From positions 2,294,001 through 2,358,000 of the forward strand of contig OZ244066.1 in assembly GCA_965215545.1 (NCBI GenBank): a stretch of DNA of 64,000 bases, written 5' to 3'. This document shows, piece by piece, positions 61,613 through 64,000 of this stretch. Within the stretch, counting starts at the first letter, position 1. The number at the start of each line of letters is the position of its first letter. Made by a program: the position numbers and the translations under genes. The notes beneath the pieces are model-generated. The model saw nothing but the letters and a program-made list of their open reading frames with translations. It had not been told where the DNA came from and ran no database searches. The DNA is from MPNP01 sp965215545. Lineage in GTDB: Bacteria; Pseudomonadota; Alphaproteobacteria; Rhodobacterales; Rhodobacteraceae.

Positions 61613-61992
61613 TGCTCGCAGACGTGTTCATTCAGGCCAAGAACCCGGATTGTGGCCCCGATGGCTGCCCGGATTTCAAGGATTGCCTGGTTGAGAAAAA
61701 TTGGGCACGAAGGGTCGTGGGTATGGGAGCAGTCGCCGACGGGTTCCACGCCCGGGACGTTGATCTGGCAAGTCGGGCGCCTGCACATGGCGACGCTCTG
61801 GGAGTTGTAGAGCCGACACCAGAAATTGTCGCCAGCTTCGACAGCCAAATCGGCCCCCTTGACGAACGCATCGGAAAGAATGCCGCAGAGAGTCGAACCT
61901 CAATCCAGATCCGCGACCTTCTCCTGCCGAAACTCATATCTGGCGAAATCCGCCTCCGTGATACCGAGAAAGCAATGGATGCCGTGGCATGA
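61609..61992 (+). pseudogene. HsdS C-terminal fragment, copy 2, with unrelated leader
   Basis: The last ~60 residues read EIVASFDSQIGPLDERIGKN and RDLLLPKLISGEIRLRDTEK, the HsdS tail. The preceding 65 residues (from ATG 61609, TGATG overlap with the gene before) do not resemble HsdS. ATGA overlap with the GmrSD-like gene. Two HsdS tails on either side of the AlbA-type gene suggest a duplication or cassette exchange. Confidence 0.6.
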
Positions 61993-63757
61993 ATGAGTTA
62001 AAAACCTGTTTCAAGCGTGTTGAGTCCGATCTCTCGGGGCTGCTCCATTACATCGAGATCGGCGATATCGGATTGCCGGATATCCAGCGCCCCTTCGTCT
62101 GGTCGAACGCCAAGGTGCGCGACCTTTTTGACTCGATGTATCGCGGTTTTCCGGTCGGCTATCTCCTGTTTTGGGAAAATGATAACCCCAACGGCACCCG
62201 TCAGATTGGCACTGGCCCGAAACAGCGCAATGTCGCTGCACGCCTGATCATTGATGGCCAGCAGCGGCTCACGTCACTGTATGCGGTTTTTCGTGGTCGC
62301 AAGGTGCTGGACGCCGATTATCGGGAAAGGCATATCGAGATTGCCTTCCGTCCGCGCGATGGCAGGTTTGAGGTCGCGGACGCAACCATCCGCCGCGATC
62401 CGGAATGGATTTCAAGCGTGTCAGAGATGTGGTCGTCGGGCAAGTCCAGTTGGAAACTCGTCAACGATTTTGTCGGCAGACTCTCGGGGAAAGCTGATCT
62501 GAGTGATGAGGACGAAGAGGTCATTGCACACAATCTTGATCGGCTATTCGACCTCCAGAAGTATCCGTTCACCGCCCTTGAGATTGCACCCACCGTTGAA
62601 GCGGAGGAGGTGGCAGACATCTTCGTTCGAATCAACAGTAAGGGCGTTTCGCTCAATCAAGCCGATTTCATCCTGACACTGCTGTCCGTGTTCTGGGACG
62701 AGGGTCGAGCCAATCTGGAGCGTTTTTGCCGCGAGTCGCGTATCGCACCAGCACCAGGAGCCAGCCCGTCTGCGTTCAACCACCTGATCCAGCCCGACCC
62801 TGACCAGCTGCTGCGGGTGTCCATCGCTTTCGGCTTCGATCGGGGCCGGCTTCAGAGCGTGTACCAGATATTGCGTGGTAAGGATCCCGAACGGGCGCGT
62901 TCCTGGCGGAGCGCCGCGATGAGCAGTTCGAGAAGCTGAAGCAAGCACAGGACGAAGTTCTGAACCTCACGCATTGGCACCAGTTCCATGGCGCATTGAT
63001 TGGTGCGGGGTTTCGCAGCAGCCGGCTCATTTCATCGAATAACGCTCTGCTGTTTTCATATGCGTTCTATCTGCTGGGTCGTGTGCGCTATCGCGTCGAG
63101 GAACATCGGCTGCAGAAAATGATCGGGTGCTGGTTCCTCGCCTCCACGTTGACCGGTCGGTACACAAATTCGCCCGAGTCCACCATGGACGGCGATCTTG
63201 CACGGTTGAGGACGGTGGTCGATGGCGAGGGTTTTCTACGCGCCCTGGAAAACGAGCTCGCCAACCAGCTTACGCACGACTTTTGGACGGTCACGCTACC
63301 GGCAACTCTGGAGAGTTCATCCGCACGGAATCCGGAACTGTTTGCATACGTTGCCGCCCAGAATACCGAGGGAACCCGTGTGCTTTTCTCTCACAAGACG
63401 GTGAGCGACCTGTTGGATCCAACGGTTCGAGCAAAGAAGAACGCACTTGAGCGCCATCACCTTTTTCCTCGCGCGTGGCTTGAAAAGCATGTTATCCGTG
63501 ACCGGCGGGAAATAAACCAGATGGCCAACGACGCATTGCTTGAATGGCCGGACAATCTGGATATCGGCGATAGCCCTCCCAGTGAATATGTGCCGATTGT
63601 GCGCCGTCGCTTTGCCGACGACGCGGAATGGGATGCGATGTGCAATGCGCACGCATTGCCTCGCGGATGGGAGGGGATGGATTACCAGGATTTTCTGGCC
63701 GAGCGGCGGCGCTTGACGGCGGGCATCATCCGTCGTGGTTATGACCGGCTGAGCTGA
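61989..63757 (+). pseudogene. GmrSD-like (DUF262/DUF1524) type IV restriction protein, one frameshift
   Basis: DUF262 half: SGLLHYIEIGDIGLPDIQRP, FDSMYRGFPVGYLLFWE and the IIDGQQRLTSLYAVFRG motif (DGQQR), then EVADIFVRINSKGVSLNQAD. The frame is lost near 62889, where gaacggg would read ETG with one more A; the second frame continues FLAERRDEQFEKLKQAQDEV. The DUF1524 half has the HNH-like ALERHHLFPRAWLEKHV. GmrSD enzymes cut modified phage DNA. Total length ~590 residues if joined. Possibly a sequencing indel. Confidence 0.75.
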
Positions 63758-63771
63758 CGGGGTGGCGGCAT

Positions 63772-64000
63772 TTGCCGAAAGCGAAAGTGGAGCAGCCGGC
63801 TGTGACTACTGAGCAGCTTCCGGCAGTTCCCGGAGGCGAGGTCATTGTCTACGAGTCTCCGGAAGGCGAAGGGGGCGTTGATGTTCGCTCTAACCTGGAA
63901 TCGGTCTGGCTGACACAGTGGCAGATGGCTGAGGCTTTCGGGACTTCAACAGACAACGTCAGCCTGCATCTTGGAAACGTTTACACGACGGGTGAACTGG
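63772..64000 (+). CDS. RhuM-family protein, N-terminal part (cut by window end)
   Basis: Start uncertain: TTG 63772 or GTG 63802. VPGGEVIVYESPEGEGGVDV, then SVWLTQWQMAEAFGTSTDNV and SLHLGNVYTTGEL match the N-terminal helix-turn-helix-like region of RhuM (virulence protein RhuM) proteins, common next to type I restriction genes. The rest lies outside the window. Confidence 0.7.
   Translation, partial: MPKAKVEQPAVTTEQLPAVPGGEVIVYESPEGEGGVDVRSNLESVWLTQWQMAEAFGTSTDNVSLHLGNVYTTGEL

Overview
The window looks like chromosomal DNA of a GC-rich alphaproteobacterium. Supporting signs are the run infA - maf-like - RNase E/G-like - yacG (32.1-34.2 kb), the polyol ABC transporter with SmoS/MtlK-type dehydrogenases (47.9-54.3 kb), a class A RNase P RNA (54.6-55.0 kb), gatC-gatA, tadA and rpmG. 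Intact metabolic operons alternate with decayed, mobile and repeat-rich stretches. All family assignments come from reading motifs by eye; no database search was possible.

Regions. 0-2.1 kb: end of a large autotransporter with repeats. 2.1-4.2 kb: small hypothetical genes, including a tandem paralogous pair. 3.9-9.5 kb: an unusual array of secreted-protein genes, all on the minus strand. Two of them lie between direct copies of a ~160-bp repeat built around a 26-bp perfect palindrome; a serine recombinase gene sits in the middle. One gene carries an 11-C tract that puts its signal peptide out of frame, and both repeat-flanked genes have a 10-11 C tract between promoter-like boxes. A relative at 55.4 kb has the same kind of 11-C frame break. 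This is the best candidate for an undescribed system: phase-variable secreted proteins in repeat-bounded cassettes. 9.8-11.8 kb: broken defence-like genes (AbiJ-NTD/HEPN, GHKL-ATPase tail, STAS-like).

12.8-26.9 kb: a near-complete non-phosphorylative L-fucose (6-deoxysugar) pathway: aldo/keto reductase, lactonase, L-fuconate dehydratase, 2-keto-3-deoxy-fuconate dehydrogenase and diketo-acid hydrolase, plus a sugar ABC transporter, a GntR regulator and a second enolase-superfamily enzyme. The lactonase gene is present twice in a 1,010-bp direct repeat (3 differences seen). 27.0-27.5 kb: two leucine tRNA genes, the second split by a group I intron. 27.6-34.6 kb: MobA-like transferase, acylating aldehyde dehydrogenase, AAA/PD-(D/E)XK protein and housekeeping genes. 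34.7-36.4 kb: relics, including the tail of an ABC-three-component defence system. 36.85 kb: a class II (long variable arm) tRNA with an alanine-type GGC anticodon. 37.1-38.1 kb: an IS1-like element. 39-44.7 kb: housekeeping genes (DUF2927 lipoprotein, RsuA/RluB pseudouridine synthase, tadA, ceramidase-like, gatCA, Excalibur protein).

44.7-54.3 kb: hexitol catabolism. A sorbitol/mannitol/galactitol-type ABC transporter with two polyol dehydrogenases (minus strand) converges on a sugar kinase and a GatZ/KbaZ protein (plus strand), consistent with hexitol -> ketohexose -> ketohexose phosphate. 56.7-58.6 kb: AAA ATPase. 59.0-64.0 kb: a decaying defence/toxin island (FitA-like antitoxin with broken VapC, two HsdS tails, a broken AlbA-type protein, a frameshifted GmrSD-like nuclease, the start of RhuM). 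Several breaks are single-base changes in homopolymers, so either real decay/phase variation or sequencing indels must be considered throughout.
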